NCBI RefSeq assembly: GCF_003233655.1
Contig: NZ_CP029829.1
Location: forward strand, 2,242,978 to 2,306,977
DNA: 64,000 bases
Direction of reading: 5' to 3'
Source of the DNA: Azospirillum ramasamyi
Lineage (GTDB): Bacteria; Pseudomonadota; Alphaproteobacteria; Azospirillales; Azospirillaceae
Shown here: in pieces, positions 46,072-54,362 of the stretch
Position numbering within the stretch: the stretch's first letter is position 1
Layout: every line of letters starts with the position of its first letter
Notes under the pieces: model-generated
Told to the model about the DNA's origin: nothing
Seen by the model: only the letters and a program-made list of their open reading frames with translations
The model's database searches: none
Made by a program: the position numbers and the translations under genes

Positions 46072-47680
46072 TGGACAGCTCGGCATTGGACAGCTCGGCA
46101 TTGGACAACCGGGCATTGGACAGAGCGACGCCGGGCATCACACCACTGGAAACCGGGCCATTCGACACCGGGGCAGCGGGTGCCGCCACAGGCTCCGCCC
46201 GCATCAGCTTGGCCGGCACGCCGAAGGCCTCGCCCAGCCAGCGGGCGGTCGCCGCCGCATCCACGGCGGTTTCGGCCTCCGGCCCCAGCGCCCTGACGCT
46301 GTCCAACCAGCGCAGCGCCGCCTGGACGTCGCGCTGCGCCTGCGCCTGGGCGAGCGGGGAGCGATGCTGCAACTCCACCAGGCGGCCATCGACGGTGATG
46401 TCGGGGATCTCGCCGCGCCGGCGCAGGATCGCCGCCGCCCGCAGCAGGAGCGGCGTCATCAGCTCCGCCTGGAGCCGGCCATAGGTGGCGCCGAGCAGCC
46501 GGGCCATCTCCACCGAGCGTTCCAGCACCTCGGTCGCGGTCATGCGCGCCGATTCCACCGGCCCCAGCCGGTCGACCAGCAGCGCGTGGCGGATGCGCCC
46601 GCGCAGGTCGTCCAGCACCAGCTGCGACACGTCGAAGCGGCCGGGATTGGCCAGCGGCGTCAGCCCGGCCGACCCCACCGCCTTCGGGATGATGGTGCCG
46701 GGCACCAGCCGGATGGTGGCGGGATTCAGCACCCCGTCATCCTCCGCCTGCCAGATGCCGGTGACGGCGATGGAGGCGTTCTTCAGCACCAGCTCCACCA
46801 CCTTGTTGGCGGTCTTGATGTCGGGCAGCGCCTTCATCACCGGCGACCGGCCATAGGTCTCGCCCGGCGCCTTCAGCCAGCGGAAATTGACGAAGGGCGA
46901 TTGGGCGAAGCGCCCCTGCGCCAGCCAGGACGGCTCCGCCAGCCCGCTGTCCAGCACCACCCCCCAGCGATAGGCCGTGCCGTCGGGCAGCACCGCCTCG
47001 ACCACGGGAAAGCGGCTGTCGGGTTCGTCGGCCGCTCGGCGGCGCAGCTCGCCGGGGAGTTCGGCGCCGGGAAAGCGCTGGAGGATTTGGGCCAGCGTCG
47101 CCTCGCTGCGCCGGAAGGTGGCGTCGAGCCGGCCGTCCGGCCCCTCCTCCAGCACCGCTTCCGCCAGAGGCACGGCGGTGAAGCGCAGGCTGGACGGTGC
47201 GCCGGGCGCGGACTCCTCCATCAGGAGGCTGGCGGTGCCGACGGTGACGAGATCGAGGAAGGCCTGATGCACCTCCACCGCGAAGTTGGAGCGGTCGAAA
47301 TGGGCCTGGACGATCCCGGCGGCCCGGTCGAGCAGCGGGGCGATGCGGTCGCGCTCCGCCCCCACCAGCGCCGGGCCGGGCTGGAAGCCGAACCAGCGCG
47401 ACCAGGGCGGCGTCAGCTCCGACAGCAGGCTGGCCGCCAGCTGTTCCACCGCATCGGGGGCGGTGCCGTCGAACAGCCGGTCGACGCGCCGTTCGCCCGC
47501 CGTCCCACCGCCGCGGAAGGGCTGGCCGTTGGGCAGCGCATGGTCGTAGCAGTCCTGCCAGTGGCTTTCCCACACGGACCGGCGTTCGCGGGCGACGCGG
47601 TAGCGCTCCAGCAGGGCCTCCGGTTCCGACAGCTCCTTCGTCCTGCTTGCGGCGGGTTTCACGGCTGCGGATGCGGGCAT
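46064..47680 (-). CDS. Podovirus-type head-tail connector (portal) protein
   Basis: The 538-residue protein has the T7-like portal pattern: a basic N-terminus, LLERYRVARERRSVWESHWQ (about 23-42), LPNGQPF, LTPPWSRWFGFQPG (about 89-102), RWLKAPGETYGRSPVMKALPDIK, and a conserved helical region RMTATEVLERSVEMARLLG near 390-410. Portal proteins form the dodecameric ring through which DNA enters the head. ATG 47680 has GGAGGAG upstream. It overlaps the preceding gene by 22 bases. The last 19 residues form LSN(A/D) repeats unlike the rest of the protein and encoded by a DNA repeat. Confidence 0.82.
   Translation of the reverse strand: MPASAAVKPAASRTKELSEPEALLERYRVARERRSVWESHWQDCYDHALPNGQPFRGGGTAGERRVDRLFDGTAPDAVEQLAASLLSELTPPWSRWFGFQPGPALVGAERDRIAPLLDRAAGIVQAHFDRSNFAVEVHQAFLDLVTVGTASLLMEESAPGAPSSLRFTAVPLAEAVLEEGPDGRLDATFRRSEATLAQILQRFPGAELPGELRRRAADEPDSRFPVVEAVLPDGTAYRWGVVLDSGLAEPSWLAQGRFAQSPFVNFRWLKAPGETYGRSPVMKALPDIKTANKVVELVLKNASIAVTGIWQAEDDGVLNPATIRLVPGTIIPKAVGSAGLTPLANPGRFDVSQLVLDDLRGRIRHALLVDRLGPVESARMTATEVLERSVEMARLLGATYGRLQAELMTPLLLRAAAILRRRGEIPDITVDGRLVELQHRSPLAQAQAQRDVQAALRWLDSVRALGPEAETAVDAAATARWLGEAFGVPAKLMRAEPVAAPAAPVSNGPVSSGVMPGVALSNARLSNAELSNAELSND
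46069..46128. repeat. 15-bp tandem repeat read in two frames
   Basis: Four units of cattggacagctcgg (the third and fourth diverged) run from 46069 to 46128. On the minus strand one frame encodes LSNAE-type repeats at the portal C-terminus. The +1 frame encodes MPSCP repeats, each opening with an ATG in frame with the Bbp19-like gene. Confidence 0.85.
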
Positions 47681-48051
47681 GCGCGGTCTCCTCCGGTCAG
47701 GTGGCGGTGCAGTTGCCAGGGGGTCAGCACCCGGCGGGCGCGCAGGCCGATCAGGCGCTTGACCGCCTCGACGCAGGTGAAGGGCCCCCAGGGGGCGGGG
47801 CCGGCCGGGCGGCGCAACGGGGCGGGGTCCACCGTCAATCCCTGGGCGCGGTACCAGCCCGGCAGGTCGAAGTCGGCCGGCAGGTCCAGCACCGCCACGT
47901 CGGTGAAGCCGGCCAGCGGATCGACCGCCACCCAGCGCCGCCCGTCGTTCAGCAGGGCCAGGCAGTGGCGGAAGCCCGGCTTCAGCAGCCGCAGCCACCA
48001 CAGCGGCGTCTCCCCGCGATAGACCACCCAGGCGGTCGGGGGCGCCGTCAT
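47659..48051 (-). CDS. Phage-module hypothetical protein
   Basis: A 130-residue protein that I cannot place firmly. It opens with AWVVYRGETPLWWLRLLKPGFRHCLALL, then RWVAVDPLAGFTDVAVLDLP and PFTCVEAVKRLIGLRARRVLTPWQL. The spaced His-Cys and Cys-Val-Glu motifs recall small papain/NlpC-like or cysteine-peptidase-like proteins of podoviral clusters, but this is tentative. Its ATG overlaps the stop of the upstream gene as ATGA, and its 3' end overlaps the portal gene, so it is translated within the phage operon. Confidence 0.6.
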   Translation of the reverse strand: MTAPPTAWVVYRGETPLWWLRLLKPGFRHCLALLNDGRRWVAVDPLAGFTDVAVLDLPADFDLPGWYRAQGLTVDPAPLRRPAGPAPWGPFTCVEAVKRLIGLRARRVLTPWQLHRHLTGGDRACPHPQP

Positions 48052-48467
48052 CGGGCGATGCCCTTGTCGCGCAGCGCCGGGGCGATGACGTCGAAGGCCT
48101 CCTGCCACAGGGAATGGGCACGCTGTTCGCGGAAGCGGTCGGGCTCCGGCGCGCTCTGGCGGCGGCCGTAATGGACCAGCACATGCAGGTGGTCGCGCAG
48201 CAGCTTGCGCGTCCGGTACAGCCGGTCGATCACCCGCAGCACGTCCTGCGGCTCGCAGGGGCGCTCGACCAGACCGCGCCCGGCGACGACCCGGGCGCCG
48301 GCCGCCTTGGCGTCCTGCGCCTGCACCGCCCAGAACCATGCCTCCTCCGCCGCGGCGAAGGGCTCGCCATCGGCGCGGTAAGGCTCGGCCCGCAGCGGGA
48401 CGACGTGCGACAGGCGGGCGGCGGACGGGTTGATGGCGGGCAAAGCGGGGGCGGCCGGACTCAGCAT
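48048..48467 (-). CDS. Phage-module hypothetical protein, first gene of the operon
   Basis: The 139-residue protein has an Ala/Pro-rich start and a helical core: PFAAAEEAWFWAVQAQDAKA (about 36-55), EPQDVLRVIDRLYRTRKLLRDHLHVL (positions 72-97) and HSLWQEAFDVIAPALRDKGIAR at the end. This pattern of a small helical protein upstream of phage head genes suggests a regulatory or small-terminase-like role, which is inference only. AAGGAG lies eight bases before ATG 48467. It is divergent from the S24 repressor gene. Confidence 0.6.
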   Translation of the reverse strand: MLSPAAPALPAINPSAARLSHVVPLRAEPYRADGEPFAAAEEAWFWAVQAQDAKAAGARVVAGRGLVERPCEPQDVLRVIDRLYRTRKLLRDHLHVLVHYGRRQSAPEPDRFREQRAHSLWQEAFDVIAPALRDKGIAR

Positions 48468-48573
48468 GCTGGTCTCCTTGCGGCTTCGGATTTTGAAAGA
48501 GAGCGGCGCCGGCTCCGGGTGGTGGCCGCGCCATATGTTTGCGTTATGTTCCCGCCGCCGCATGCGGTCAACA

Positions 48574-48616
48574 GGTTTATGAAAAAGTTCCTAGGGACGC
48601 TGTCGCCGGTTTATGA
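48574..48616. promoter_or_regulatory. Direct repeats in the divergent phage-operon/repressor region
   Basis: The word ggtttatga occurs at 48574-48582 and 48608-48616, 34 bases apart (about three helical turns), just before the S24 repressor start. Related tatgtt and ttatgtt words lie at about 48534-48550. These are candidate operators for the repressor, controlling itself and the divergent phage-like operon. Confidence 0.4.
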
Positions 48617-48628
48617 GATTATCGTCCC

Positions 48629-49261
48629 ATGCTGAAACATACGGACATCTGGCGGGCCATCGACCGCCTCGCGGCGCAGCACGGGCTCTCGGCCTCCGGG
48701 CTGGCGCGGCGCGCCGGACTGGACCCGACGACCTTCAACAAGAGCAAGCGCACGACCAGCGACGGCAAGCTGCGCTGGCCGTCGACGGAGAGCATCTCCA
48801 AGGTGCTGGACGCCACCGGCGCGTCGCTGTCGGAGTTCGTGTCGCTGGTCGGCGACGGCGCCGGCACCGCCCCGCTGCAGCGGGTTCCGGTGATCGGCTA
48901 TGCCCAGGCCGGTTCCGCCGGCTATTTCGACGACGCCGGCTTCCCCGCCGGCAGCGGCTGGGACGAGCTGCTGTTCCCCAGCCTGGGCGACCCGCACGCC
49001 TATGCGCTGGAGATTTCCGGCGACAGCATGGAGCCGGTCTATCGCGACGGCGACACCATCATCGTGTCGCCCGCCGCGCAAATCCGCCGCAACGACCGCG
49101 TCGTCGTCCGCACCAAGGGCGGCGAGGTGATGGCCAAGCAGCTGATCCGCGAGACGGCGACCAAGATCGAGCTTCTGTCGATCAACCGCGCCCATCCCGA
49201 CCGCAGCATCCCGATGTCGGACGTCGCCTGGATGGCGCGGATCATCTGGGCGAGCCAGTGA
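48629..49261 (+). CDS. S24/LexA-like helix-turn-helix repressor
   Basis: The 210-residue protein has an N-terminal helix-turn-helix domain (about 1-75; LSASGLARRAGLDPTTFNKS) and a C-terminal S24 peptidase domain. The catalytic Ser133 (SGDSMEP) and Lys170 (EVMAKQL) of LexA/CI-type self-cleavage are both present, with a candidate Ala94-Gly95 scissile bond in YAQAGSAGYF. RecA-stimulated autocleavage is thus possible, giving SOS-type induction. It is divergent from the phage head-gene operon, as CI-type repressors are. Similar S24 regulators also occur as ordinary chromosomal genes in alphaproteobacteria, so the link to the phage genes is inferred from position. Confidence 0.88.
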   Translation: MLKHTDIWRAIDRLAAQHGLSASGLARRAGLDPTTFNKSKRTTSDGKLRWPSTESISKVLDATGASLSEFVSLVGDGAGTAPLQRVPVIGYAQAGSAGYFDDAGFPAGSGWDELLFPSLGDPHAYALEISGDSMEPVYRDGDTIIVSPAAQIRRNDRVVVRTKGGEVMAKQLIRETATKIELLSINRAHPDRSIPMSDVAWMARIIWASQ

Positions 49262-49284
49262 GGGTGGAGCGACGTCAGCCCCCA

Positions 49285-49318
49285 CCTAACCTCCCCCCGC
49301 TGGGCGGGGAGGGTTAGG
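49285..49318. terminator. Hairpin after the S24 repressor gene
   Basis: The sequence cctaacctcccc pairs with ggggagggttagg around a short GC-rich loop, 24 bases after the stop. This pyrimidine/purine-rich palindrome type recurs in intergenic DNA of alphaproteobacteria. No T-tract follows. Confidence 0.5.
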
Positions 49319-49420
49319 GAGGGGCAAGAAGCCGGTGGGCAAAACACCTACCCGCCCGGCGAACGGTCCTAGGAAAATTTCCCTTTACTACCCACCGCGG
49401 CAGGCGTTACCGTCCATTCC

Positions 49421-49726
49421 ATGGAACGCGCCGCCCGCCTGGACAGCCTTCACCGCTCCCATGACGCCCGACCGCCGACGCCCGAGCTGCGCACCGCCCT
49501 GCTCGGCGGCACCGCCCGCGCCAATGCCGTGAAGCGTGCCGCCATGCTCCGTCTGCATACTGATCTCGCGGCGGAGGCGCGCCTTGCAGCGTCCCGGCGC
49601 CGCGGTGTGTTGACCGCGGCGGCTTGCCGGACCGATGCGTGGCTGACCCGTCTGGCCGCCACGCTGGCCCATCACCGCCGGGCGGCGGTGGCTTTGCTCG
49701 ATCAGCGGAATGCGTATTCCCAATAG
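49421..49726 (+). CDS. Small hypothetical protein
   Basis: A 101-residue basic, Ala/Arg-rich helical protein beginning MERAARLDSLHRSHDARP. Codon choice is consistent with coding, but no ribosome-binding site is obvious and no family is recognised. Its last 25 bases overlap the 3' end of the convergent aminotransferase gene. An AT-richer upstream patch (49365-49395) could hold its promoter. Confidence 0.45.
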   Translation: MERAARLDSLHRSHDARPPTPELRTALLGGTARANAVKRAAMLRLHTDLAAEARLAASRRRGVLTAAACRTDAWLTRLAATLAHHRRAAVALLDQRNAYSQ

Positions 49727-50550
49727 AGCGCCCGCGCCCGCTGGAAGATCGGACCGGCCGCGAAGCTGCGGTCCTCCACCTTGGTCACCGGCACGCATTT
49801 GGCGTGGTTGCCGGTGGAGAACACCTCGTCGGCCTCCAGCACATCGCGCGGGGTCAGGGTGCATTCCTCCACCGTCACACCGTCGTTGCGCAGCAGGGCG
49901 ATGACGCGCTGGCGGGTGATGCCGTTCAGGAAGCAGCCGTTCGGCACCGGGGTACGCACCACGCCGTCCTTGGCGATGAAGATGTTGGACGTCGCGAACT
50001 CCGCCACATTGCCGATGGCGTCCAGCATGATCGCGTTCTGGAAGCCGCGCTTGCGCGCCTCGGTCAGCGCCAGACCGGCGTTGGGATAGAGGCAGGCCGC
50101 CTTGGCCTCGGTCGGGGCCATGGTCGGGGTCGGGCGGCGGCGGGTGGAGATGCAGGCCGCAAATCCGGTCGGCGGCGGCAGCGGGTCCTCGTAGATCGAC
50201 AGGACGAAGCGCGTGCTTTCCGGCGCGGGGGCGACGAAGCCGTCATCGGCGTAGAACATCGGGCGGATGTACAGCTCCGCGTTTTTGGGGAAGCGGCGGA
50301 TGCCGTCCCAGCACAGCTCCTCGATCTCGCCGGCGGTGACCATCGGCTCCAGACCCAGAACCTGGGCCGAGCGGATGGCGCGGGCGCAATGGAGATCCAG
50401 ATCGGGGGCCACGCCCTGGAAAGCGCGCGCGCCATCGAAGACCGTCGAAGAGAGCCAAAGCGTGTGGGACAGGGGTCCGACGATCGGCGGATTGCCCTCC
50501 ACCCATTCGCCCTGGATCCAGCTCCACGCCTGGCCTGCCATGCCGCCCAT
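49702..50550 (-). CDS. ilvE: Branched-chain amino-acid aminotransferase (class IV)
   Basis: The 282-residue PLP enzyme has the fold-type IV signatures: TVFDGARAFQG (36-46), the PLP lysine K150 in TEAKAACLYPN, and AIMLDAIGNVAEFATSNIF (about 172-190) with the cofactor-binding Glu. It transfers amino groups between leucine, isoleucine, valine and 2-oxoglutarate. The length is slightly below the usual 300. D-amino-acid aminotransferase or aminodeoxychorismate lyase are related alternatives, but the motif set fits IlvE-like enzymes better. ATG 50550 has AAGGA upstream. Confidence 0.88.
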   Translation of the reverse strand: MGGMAGQAWSWIQGEWVEGNPPIVGPLSHTLWLSSTVFDGARAFQGVAPDLDLHCARAIRSAQVLGLEPMVTAGEIEELCWDGIRRFPKNAELYIRPMFYADDGFVAPAPESTRFVLSIYEDPLPPPTGFAACISTRRRPTPTMAPTEAKAACLYPNAGLALTEARKRGFQNAIMLDAIGNVAEFATSNIFIAKDGVVRTPVPNGCFLNGITRQRVIALLRNDGVTVEECTLTPRDVLEADEVFSTGNHAKCVPVTKVEDRSFAAGPIFQRARALYWEYAFR

Positions 50551-50779
50551 GATTGGTCCTTCCCAAAGATAGAAATGTGTTCGCCCGCTGGGCGGCGCCT
50601 GTTCGCGCCGCCCATTGGTGGTCGTCGTCGTTGGTGATCTCCCGAAGAGCATACCCCCTCGCCGCCGCCGGTCAACCGGTCCGCACGCAATTGTCACGCA
50701 CGGCGGAGCGGATTGCGGATTCGATTGTTGATAGAGGGAAGCGCGCAACCGCGACCGACCAACAGAGGGGAGCATCCCA

Positions 50780-50977
50780 ATGCCGATCACCGATCCCGGC
50801 CTCACCGCCGCCCCGCCAAACCCCTTCCCCGGCCCGCACGAGGATGTGCCCATCGTCGACCTGCCGGGCACCCACAACCCCGACCTGCCCAACCCCGGCG
50901 GCCCCGGCACCACCGACAGCCCGGCCCCCAACAATGACCTGCCGCCGTCGCGCCCGACCGACCCGGATTTCGTCTGA
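50780..50977 (+). CDS. Small proline-rich hypothetical protein
   Basis: A 65-residue protein with about 20 prolines and hardly any hydrophobic core, beginning MPITDPGLTAAPPNPFPG and ending PTDPDFV. It is probably disordered and anionic. AGAGGGGAG ten bases upstream of the ATG is a strong ribosome-binding site, which is the main support for coding. No family is recognised. The 159-bp repeat array begins at its stop codon. Such Asn/Pro/Asp-rich short peptides might be structural or secreted by an unknown route; nothing shows this. Confidence 0.6.
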   Translation: MPITDPGLTAAPPNPFPGPHEDVPIVDLPGTHNPDLPNPGGPGTTDSPAPNNDLPPSRPTDPDFV

Positions 50978-51134
50978 TACCGCCGAGCGTAAGTCCTGAC
51001 TTATGCTCGGAGGTAAAGGCCGCGACTGCGGCCCCGCAGGCCCATGCCTGCGAAGGCAAGCGGCCGGACGGCCGCGCCCGCCGTCTGAGGGCGAGCGTAA
51101 AGTCTGATGTGTCAGACTTTACGCTCGATGATAT
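50976..51134. repeat. Palindromic repeat family, copy 2 (tandem unit A, 159 bp)
   Basis: The unit begins gataccgccgagcgtaagt. It contains a 12-bp near-perfect hairpin (ccgagcgtaagt/acttatgctcgg), the palindromes gccgcgactgcggc, gcctgcgaaggc and ggccggacggcc, and ends in a perfect 16-bp hairpin (51092-51107 with 51112-51127). It is followed head-to-tail by copy 3. Confidence 0.9.
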
Positions 51135-51294
51135 GATACCGCCGGGCGCAAGTTCTGGCTTACGCTCGACGATAAGGGCCGCGACTGCGGCCCCGCAGGC
51201 CCGTGCCTGCGAAGGCAAGCGGCCGGACGGCCGCGCCCGCCGTTTGAGGGCGAACGCAAAGCCTGACACATCAGACTTTGCGTTCGATGAGATG
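51135..51294. repeat. Palindromic repeat family, copy 3 (tandem unit B)
   Basis: The unit is a diverged tandem copy of 50976-51134 with the same order of palindromes. Its terminal hairpin (51241-51256 with 51261-51276) differs from that of copy 2 at several positions, two of which are paired changes that keep base pairing. It ends about 15 bases before the sdhB terminator. Confidence 0.9.
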
Positions 51295-51308
51295 AGCCCG
51301 CAGAACGA

Positions 51309-51336
51309 AAAAGGCGCCCCCGAAGGGGCGCCTTTT
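51309..51336 (-). terminator. Terminator of the sdh operon
   Basis: The 12-base arms aaaaggcgcccc (51309-51320) and ggggcgcctttt (51325-51336) with loop CGAA lie 28 bases after the sdhB stop. On the minus strand the stem ends in CCTTTTTCG, giving the U-tract. Confidence 0.85.
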
Positions 51337-51363
51337 CCGGTGTCGCAAGCCTCGTGTCCGCGA

Positions 51364-52140
51364 TCAGCGGCGCACGACCAGCAGCTTCTTGATCTCGGCG
51401 ATGGCCTTGGCGGGGTTCAGACCCTTCGGGCACGCCTTGGTGCAGTTCATGATGGTGTGGCAGCGATACAGACGGAACGGATCCTCGAGGTTGTCGAGGC
51501 GCTCGCCCGTCATCTCGTCGCGGCTGTCGACGATCCAGCGATAGGCCTGGAGCAGGATCGACGGGCCGAGGTAACGGTCGCCGTTCCACCAGTAGCTGGG
51601 GCAGGAGGTCGAGCAGCAGAAGCACAGGATGCACTCGTAGAGGCCGTCCAGCTTGGCGCGGTCCTCCGGCGACTGCAGCCGCTCGCGGCTCGGGGCCGGC
51701 GACTGCGACTGCAGCCACGGCTTGATCGAGGCGAGCTGGGCATAGATGTGCTTCAGGTCGGGGACCAGATCCTTCACCACCGGCATGTGCGGCAGCGGGT
51801 AGATCTTGACGTCGCCCGGAACCTCGTCGATCGCCTTCAGGCAGGCCAGCGTGTTCGTGCCGTCGATGTTCATCGCGCACGACCCGCAGATGCCCTCGCG
51901 GCAGGACCGGCGGAAGGTCAGGGTGCTGTCGACCTGGTTCTTGATGTAGATGATCGCGTCGAGGATCATCGGGCCGAACTTGTCGAGGTCGACCACATAG
52001 GAGTCGACGCGCGGGTTCTGGCCGTCGTCCGGGTTCCAGCGGTAGATCTTGAAGGTCTTGGCCCGCTTGGCGCCGTTCGCGACGTTGATGGTCTTGCCGA
52101 CGCCGACCTTGGAGTTGGCTGGCAGGTTGAATTCAACCAT
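51364..52140 (-). CDS. sdhB: Succinate dehydrogenase iron-sulfur subunit
   Basis: SdhB passes electrons from SdhA to the quinone site through three iron-sulfur clusters. The 258-residue protein has the [2Fe-2S] motif [15 protein letters not shown] with a following Cys, and the ferredoxin-type motifs [12 protein letters not shown] and [17 protein letters not shown] for the [4Fe-4S] and [3Fe-4S] clusters. It is the last gene of the operon; AAAGGAAA precedes the start. A strong terminator follows. Confidence 0.98.
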   Translation of the reverse strand: MVEFNLPANSKVGVGKTINVANGAKRAKTFKIYRWNPDDGQNPRVDSYVVDLDKFGPMILDAIIYIKNQVDSTLTFRRSCREGICGSCAMNIDGTNTLACLKAIDEVPGDVKIYPLPHMPVVKDLVPDLKHIYAQLASIKPWLQSQSPAPSRERLQSPEDRAKLDGLYECILCFCCSTSCPSYWWNGDRYLGPSILLQAYRWIVDSRDEMTGERLDNLEDPFRLYRCHTIMNCTKACPKGLNPAKAIAEIKKLLVVRR

Positions 52141-52166
52141 GGCTGATTTCCTTTATCCGGCGGGCC

Positions 52167-53951
52167 TTAGTACACGCGGGCCTTGGGCGGGAAGACCTCG
52201 ACCTCATCGGTCAGGGTGTACATGTGGACCGGGCGGTAATCGATCTTCGTCTCGCCGTTGTCCGCGACCCAGATGACGGTGTGCTTCATCCAGCCTTCGT
52301 CGTCGCGGTTCGGGTAGTCTTCGCGGGCATGGGCGCCGCGGCTTTCCGGGCGGTTCTGGGCGGAGTGCAGGGTGGCGACCGCCTGGCCCAGCAGGTTGTC
52401 CAGCTCCAGCGCCTCGACCAGATCGGAATTCCAGACCAGCGAGCGGTCGGAGATGGCGATCTCGCCCTTCTTGGCATAGACCGCGTCGATCTTCTTCACG
52501 CCCTCGTCCAGGACCTCGCCGGTGCGGAAGACGGCGCAGTTGTTCTGCATCGTCCGCTGCATCTCCAGCCGCAGGTCGGCCGACTTGATCGAGCCCTTGG
52601 CGTTGCGGATGCGGTCGAACCGCTCCAGCGCCTTGTCGCAGCTGTCGGGCTTGACCGACGGGGCCTTGCCCGGCTCGACGATCTCGGCGGCGCGGATGGC
52701 GGCCGCACGGCCGAACACCACCAGATCGAGCAGCGAGTTGGAGCCCAGGCGGTTGGCGCCGTGGACCGACACGCAGGCCGCCTCGCCGATCGCCATCAGG
52801 CCCGGCACCACCTGGTCCGGGTTCTCCGGCGTCGGCGACAGCACCTCGCAGTGAACGTTGGTCGGGATGCCGCCCATGTTGTAGTGGACGGTCGGCAGAA
52901 CCGGGATCGGCTCCTTCGTCACGTCCACGCCGGCGAAGATCTTGGCCGTCTCGGCGATGCCGGGCAGGCGCTGGTGGATGATCTCCGGCGGCAGGTGCTC
53001 CAGGTGCAGGTGGATGTGGTCCTTGTGCTCACCCACGCCGCGGCCTTCGCGGATCTCGATGGTCATCGAGCGGGACACGACGTCGCGCGACGCCAGATCC
53101 TTGGCCGACGGGGCATAGCGCTCCATGAAGCGCTCGCCGTTGGAGTTGGTCAGGTAGCCGCCCTCGCCGCGCACGCCCTCGGTGATGAGGCAGCCGGAGC
53201 CGTAGATGCCGGTCGGGTGGAACTGCACGAACTCCATGTCCTGCAGCGGCAGGCCGGCGCGCAGGATCATGCCGCCGCCGTCGCCGGTGCAGGTGTGGGC
53301 CGAGGTCGCCGAGAAATAGGCGCGGCCGTAGCCGCCGGTCGCCAGCACCACCAGCTGGCCGCGGAAGCGGTGCAGCGTGCCGTCGTCCAGGTTCCAGGCC
53401 AGCACGCCCTTGCAGACGCCGTCCTCCATGATGAGGTCGAGCGCGAAGTATTCGACGAAGAACTCCGCCTCGTGCTTCAGCGACTGCTGGTAGAGGGTGT
53501 GCAGGATGGCGTGGCCGGTGCGGTCGGCGGCGGCGCAGGTCCGGTAGGCCTGGGTCTTGCCGTACTGCGCGGTCATGCCGCCGAAGGCGCGCTGGTAGAT
53601 CTTGCCTTCCGGCGTGCGCGAGAACGGAACGCCGTAGTGCTCCAGCTCGATGATCGCCGGGATGGCCTCGCGGCACATGTACTCGATGGCGTCCTGGTCG
53701 CCCAGCCAGTCCGACCCCTTCACGGTGTCGTACATGTGGTAGCGCCAGTCGTCCTCGCCCATGTTGCCGAGCGCGGCCGAGATGCCGCCCTGCGCCGCCA
53801 CGGTGTGGGAGCGGGTCGGGAACACCTTGGTGATGCAGGCGGTCTTCAGGCCCTTTTCGGCCATGCCGAAGGTGGCGCGCAGACCGGCGCCGCCGGCGCC
53901 GACGACGACGACGTCATAGGTGTGGTCGATGATGTTGTAGGCGGTCGCCAT
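52167..53951 (-). CDS. sdhA: Succinate dehydrogenase flavoprotein subunit
   Basis: SdhA oxidises succinate to fumarate with covalently bound FAD. The 594-residue protein has the FAD-binding motif VVVGAGGAG (15-23), the flavinylated His49 in [11 protein letters not shown], and active-site segments HPTGIYGSG and [11 protein letters not shown]. The longer in-frame extension upstream overlaps sdhD and is not coding; ATG 53951 gives the family N-terminus. It lies 26 bases upstream of sdhB and five bases after sdhD. Confidence 0.98.
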   Translation of the reverse strand: MATAYNIIDHTYDVVVVGAGGAGLRATFGMAEKGLKTACITKVFPTRSHTVAAQGGISAALGNMGEDDWRYHMYDTVKGSDWLGDQDAIEYMCREAIPAIIELEHYGVPFSRTPEGKIYQRAFGGMTAQYGKTQAYRTCAAADRTGHAILHTLYQQSLKHEAEFFVEYFALDLIMEDGVCKGVLAWNLDDGTLHRFRGQLVVLATGGYGRAYFSATSAHTCTGDGGGMILRAGLPLQDMEFVQFHPTGIYGSGCLITEGVRGEGGYLTNSNGERFMERYAPSAKDLASRDVVSRSMTIEIREGRGVGEHKDHIHLHLEHLPPEIIHQRLPGIAETAKIFAGVDVTKEPIPVLPTVHYNMGGIPTNVHCEVLSPTPENPDQVVPGLMAIGEAACVSVHGANRLGSNSLLDLVVFGRAAAIRAAEIVEPGKAPSVKPDSCDKALERFDRIRNAKGSIKSADLRLEMQRTMQNNCAVFRTGEVLDEGVKKIDAVYAKKGEIAISDRSLVWNSDLVEALELDNLLGQAVATLHSAQNRPESRGAHAREDYPNRDDEGWMKHTVIWVADNGETKIDYRPVHMYTLTDEVEVFPPKARVY

Positions 53952-53956
53952 GGTCG

Positions 53957-54352
53957 TCAGGCTCCGATGAAGATCTTCACGACGGCCAGCACGCAGGCGG
54001 CCGCCAGGGCGAAGGACAGGAACTTGACGCCGATGATCAGCGCCATCTTCTGCCATTCGACATGCACGTAGTCCTCGATGACCACCTGAAGCCCGGACTG
54101 GGCATGGTGGAAGGTGACGACGGCGGTGAGGACCATCATGACGGCCGAGAAGGGCGACTTCATCCAGGCGACGAAGGCGGCGTGATCGGCACCCAGATGG
54201 CCGATGACCCCGAAGACGAACCAGACGGTCAGCGGGACCAGGGCGATCGCGGTCAGGCGCTGCGACCACCAGTGCTCGGTGCCATGCTTGGCGGAACCCA
54301 GACCGCGCGCGACCTGCAGCGGCGAACGGAGGGTCTTGCTATTGGACGCCAT
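53957..54352 (-). CDS. sdhD: Succinate dehydrogenase membrane anchor subunit
   Basis: The 131-residue integral membrane protein has three helices, with the conserved region [17 protein letters not shown] (about 78-94) containing haem- and quinone-site residues. It anchors SdhAB to the inner membrane together with SdhC. The start has GGAGGA-type GAGGAG eight bases upstream. The gene lies ten bases after sdhC. Confidence 0.95.
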   Translation of the reverse strand: MASNSKTLRSPLQVARGLGSAKHGTEHWWSQRLTAIALVPLTVWFVFGVIGHLGADHAAFVAWMKSPFSAVMMVLTAVVTFHHAQSGLQVVIEDYVHVEWQKMALIIGVKFLSFALAAACVLAVVKIFIGA

Positions 54353-54362
54353 GTCTATCTCC

